Origin: Entoloma clypeatum
Lineage: Eukaryota > Basidiomycota > Agaricomycetes > Agaricales > Entolomataceae
Reading direction: 5' to 3'
NCBI GenBank assembly: GCA_963565915.1
Contig: OY751487.1
Span: 1,364,001-1,428,000 of the forward strand
Length of the DNA: 64,000 nucleotides
The translations under genes were made by a program, and so were the position numbers. Each line of letters starts with the position of its first letter. Within the stretch, counting starts at the first letter, position 1. Positions 62,182 through 64,000 of the stretch are shown in pieces. Under the pieces are notes generated by a model that ran no database searches, was not told the DNA's origin, and worked only from the letters and a program-made list of their open reading frames with translations.

Positions 62182-62275
62182 CCTTACTCTAACCTTCTAA
62201 CCTTCTAACCTCTAACCCTAACTACCCTAATCATCTAACCCTAACCAATTCTAACTGGACCCTAACCACCAAACC
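62182..62275 (+). repeat. Telomere-like degenerate CTAACC tract
   Basis: Repeated CTAACC/CCCTAA units (CTAACCTTCTAACCTTCTAA, CTAACCCTAAC and so on), loosely matching the fungal telomere unit CCCTAA. It is too degenerate and too internal to be a chromosome end. Confidence 0.55.
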
Positions 62276-62511
62276 TAACTTTCCCATGGTCACATGACCT
62301 GTCAAAAAGGCATGAAATACCCTTCTCTGAACATATTTCTGAAAGGTCATGTAATCCTAAAAAGATCACATGACTTTGTCTCTCAGATTTCTCTTTTAAC
62401 ACTTTTTCTTTTGGTCATGTGACTTGCTTATATTAATGATTAGTCAGCCAGTTGCCCAGTCTGATGTATGAATATAGTTGCATAGGCTGGATATATAATA
62501 TATACAGGTAA

Positions 62512-62537
62512 CATTGGGGCAGTTTTGTAAGCCACTG
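62512..62537 (-). repeat. Isolated Tc1/mariner-type terminus
   Basis: On the minus strand CAGTGGCTTACAAAACTG...CAATG follows a TA. It resembles the terminus of the Tc1/mariner copies here (CAGTGCCTCACAAAACTG...CAATG) at most positions. I could not find the partner end. Confidence 0.5.
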
Positions 62538-62639
62538 TATGAGCCTGGGCAGTTGACCATGGACAGTGGACAGGCTGGATGCATCAGGTGTTTTGGGCAA
62601 CTATCCAGGATTGATATATGAACCTGGCTGTATCAAGTG

Positions 62640-63125
62640 TTAGGGAGGGGCAATGGTGGCAGTGGTGGTGGTGGTGAGGAAAGAGGTGGTCATCAGCTGT
62701 CACGATGTGACAACAACACTGATCGACCCTCGGAAGTTGCTGAATGTCATAGGTCATGACCTTGTTATTGATTACTGGGGAGGAATTCCTGCAGAATTTC
62801 TCTGAAATTTTCAACCATAGGAATTTCATTCCTTTTGGATTCCTGGAGATATCCTAGCAGAATCCTGGCAGAATTTTACAGCACTTCTCACTCAAATATA
62901 TCACAAAAGAACTCAAAAACTTTCCCCTTCTTTACCACCACTGATGCTGCGCACTGTCTGTTCATTTTCTCGCTCACTTGTGGCGCAGGTGCATACAACC
63001 TTGAGGCTTCAGCCCTCAACCAGCTTGTCTAGTGAGAGATATTCATGAAGGTAATCCATCTTGTCATGCACCTCATCCATGCCTGATGCACTTTTCCACA
63101 CCAGTCCACCTGAAGAGTCAAGACA
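62640..63125. other. Gene-free stretch
   Basis: Only a GGTGGTGG-type simple tract at 62655-62680 and low-information DNA. No gene seen. Confidence 0.4.
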
Positions 63126-63130
63126 ATATC

Positions 63131-63606
63131 TGTTAAGAACTGATTGATAAAATGTTGGAGCTACGTTGGACATGTTGGAGGGTCAGAGGGTTGGAGCATG
63201 TGCAATGTAGGGACAAGGACTTGGCTTCAACTTGTGTGTTGCGCCCTTGCTAATATGTTGGTGTCCTTATTTCAGAGGATCAGAGGATCAGAGGGTCGGA
63301 GGTTGGACTCAAGTTAAGAGATGGAAAGAGGACGGGAGGTGTGATGTCAAATCTAAGTTGATATTCAAACTGAAGCTAACACATGATTCTACATAAGTTT
63401 AAATACTATGTTGGAGGATGTGTGGCTTTGTTGGAGTTGGATAACGAGTGGCTGTCAAAGATGCTTAACATGAGTAAAGTGGTTGGATGTAAGTAATGTA
63501 CATAGTAACAAGATTCATAACAGTAAGTATGCATAATAAGTATTTGTCAAAATGTTGGAGGTGTTGGAATTGGTCAGAAATCATCGGAGCTGATCAGACT
63601 GTAACA
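63131..63606 (-). repeat. Solo gypsy-type LTR
   Basis: The 476-bp segment reads, on the minus strand, TGTTACAGTCTG ... TTCTTAACA. It is flanked by ATATC on both sides (63126-63130, 63607-63611). It has 11 TCCAA and only 2 TCCGA motifs on its sense strand, which looks like a CpG-decayed version of the TCCG-rich gypsy E LTR. No internal element sequence lies next to it. Confidence 0.8.
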
Positions 63607-63611
63607 ATATC

Positions 63612-64000
63612 CAACACAAGCTGAACCCCTGAAAAAATCCACTCATCTGCTCCATCTGGGTAGTGTTGCCACGGCTCGGCTAGCCAGATATTCAGCTAGG
63701 CAAGCTGGATCAAGCTAGGTGATCAGCTCACCAAGCTGAGCCAAGCCATGTCGTTGGCTTGCTCCAGCTCCGGAGCCGCTTACAAGCCAGCTCAAGCCAG
63801 CTTCATGATGTCATATTATAAAAATATATATATTGGTGTCAAAAAACAAATAATAATACAAAAATGAACTGATGGGTGCAGGGAGGCAGCTGGCCATGTG
63901 AGGCAACCATTGTGGTCAATGGGAGGCCATTGGGCATACAAGGGGATGGTTGGAGGATTGAAAGGGGGCCGTTGGGCATGCAAGGGGATGGTTGGGGCAA
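63612..64000. repeat. AGCT-rich segment and start of another GTTGGGC array
   Basis: From about 63670 to 63810, AAGCTGG/AGCCAGCT/GAGCCAAGC units recur. From about 63890 to the window end are GGCCATTGGGCATAC and GGCCGTTGGGCATGC units of the same minisatellite family as elsewhere, running off the window. No gene. Confidence 0.6.

Larger units (their letters stand above)
61901..62630. repeat. Foldback repeat with 80-bp arms
   Basis: The arms 61901-61979 and 62551-62630 are inverted copies. The inner 52 bp (61928-61979 / 62551-62602) match at 51 positions; the outer 27 bp are more diverged. The interior holds the telomere-like tract and, at 62512-62537, a mariner-type terminus followed by TA. No gene inside. 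Confidence 0.7.

Noticed and set aside
1..64000. CRISPR arrays, operons, ribosome-binding sites, bacterial terminators
   Set aside because: Nothing of the kind is present, and the organism is evidently a fungus; the short direct repeats here are minisatellites and LTR-internal motifs.

Overview
This window looks like a transposon graveyard from an Agaricomycete-type basidiomycete. The evidence is the fungal Plavaka (CACTA-like/KDZ) transposase, several chromodomain Ty3/gypsy lineages, a probable Tad1-clade LINE, a fungal Ty1/copia element, short GT-AG introns of about 50-60 bp, and a marked CpG-to-TpG mutation signature. I see no housekeeping gene, rRNA, convincing tRNA or CRISPR. Essentially all recognisable coding sequence belongs to mobile elements, so a heterochromatic or centromere-like location is a reasonable inference.

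Layout. (1) 1-20.9 kb: one Plavaka transposase gene on the + strand is split into three pieces (69-785, 6741-7913, 19675-20925). It is broken by unassigned DNA, by Tc1/mariner copy 1 (1461-6445, which itself carries a 5'-truncated LINE at 2894-6230), and by a Ty3/gypsy composite (7914-19674, flanked by GTATA) built from two gypsy families (A and B). Tc1/mariner copy 2 (11895-13513) sits inside an LTR of that composite. (2) 20.9-22.6 kb: gene-free DNA with short-unit dispersed repeats. (3) 22577-43585: gypsy D (minus strand, TSD ACCAT), with three later insertions: gypsy C in its 3' LTR (22973-29545, TSD AGTCC), a probable solo LTR in its pol (32325-32673, TSD TCCAT) and gypsy E in its gag leader (35089-42530, TSD GTCAG). 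(4) 43.6-48.2 kb: gene-free DNA with a 20-bp GTTGGGC minisatellite family and a second LINE fragment. (5) 48210-58079: gypsy F, a deleted relative of D, interrupted by an intact young Ty1/copia element (50922-56704, TSD GTATC, identical LTRs). (6) 58.1-64 kb: a Gag-like ORF, a hAT-like MITE, a foldback repeat, a telomere-like tract and a solo LTR with TSD ATATC.

The most interesting object is gypsy E. It has an open gag, an open pol joined by an apparent -1 frameshift site with a downstream hairpin, and self-priming signals. Between pol and the 3' LTR lies a spliced, oppositely transcribed gene for a 300-residue protein with a canonical Zn(2)-Cys(6) cysteine pattern. The whole element, LTRs included, is saturated on its sense strand with TCCG. 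Gal4-type Zn2Cys6 proteins read CGG/CCG triplets, so an element-encoded DNA-binding protein acting on sites spread through its own element is a testable hypothesis, comparable to plant VANDAL/VANC anti-silencing. The two E LTRs differ at 8 positions, every one a CpG transition, which suggests that the element has been methylated.

Other points: a fast-evolving accessory ORF lies downstream of the chromodomain in gypsies C, D and F; an unrelated 300-residue Cys/His-rich accessory ORF occupies the same place in gypsy B; C and E both show Tf1-like 11-nt self-priming complementarity; and nearly all nonsense codons in the dead copies are TGA, often where a relative has an arginine CGN codon.
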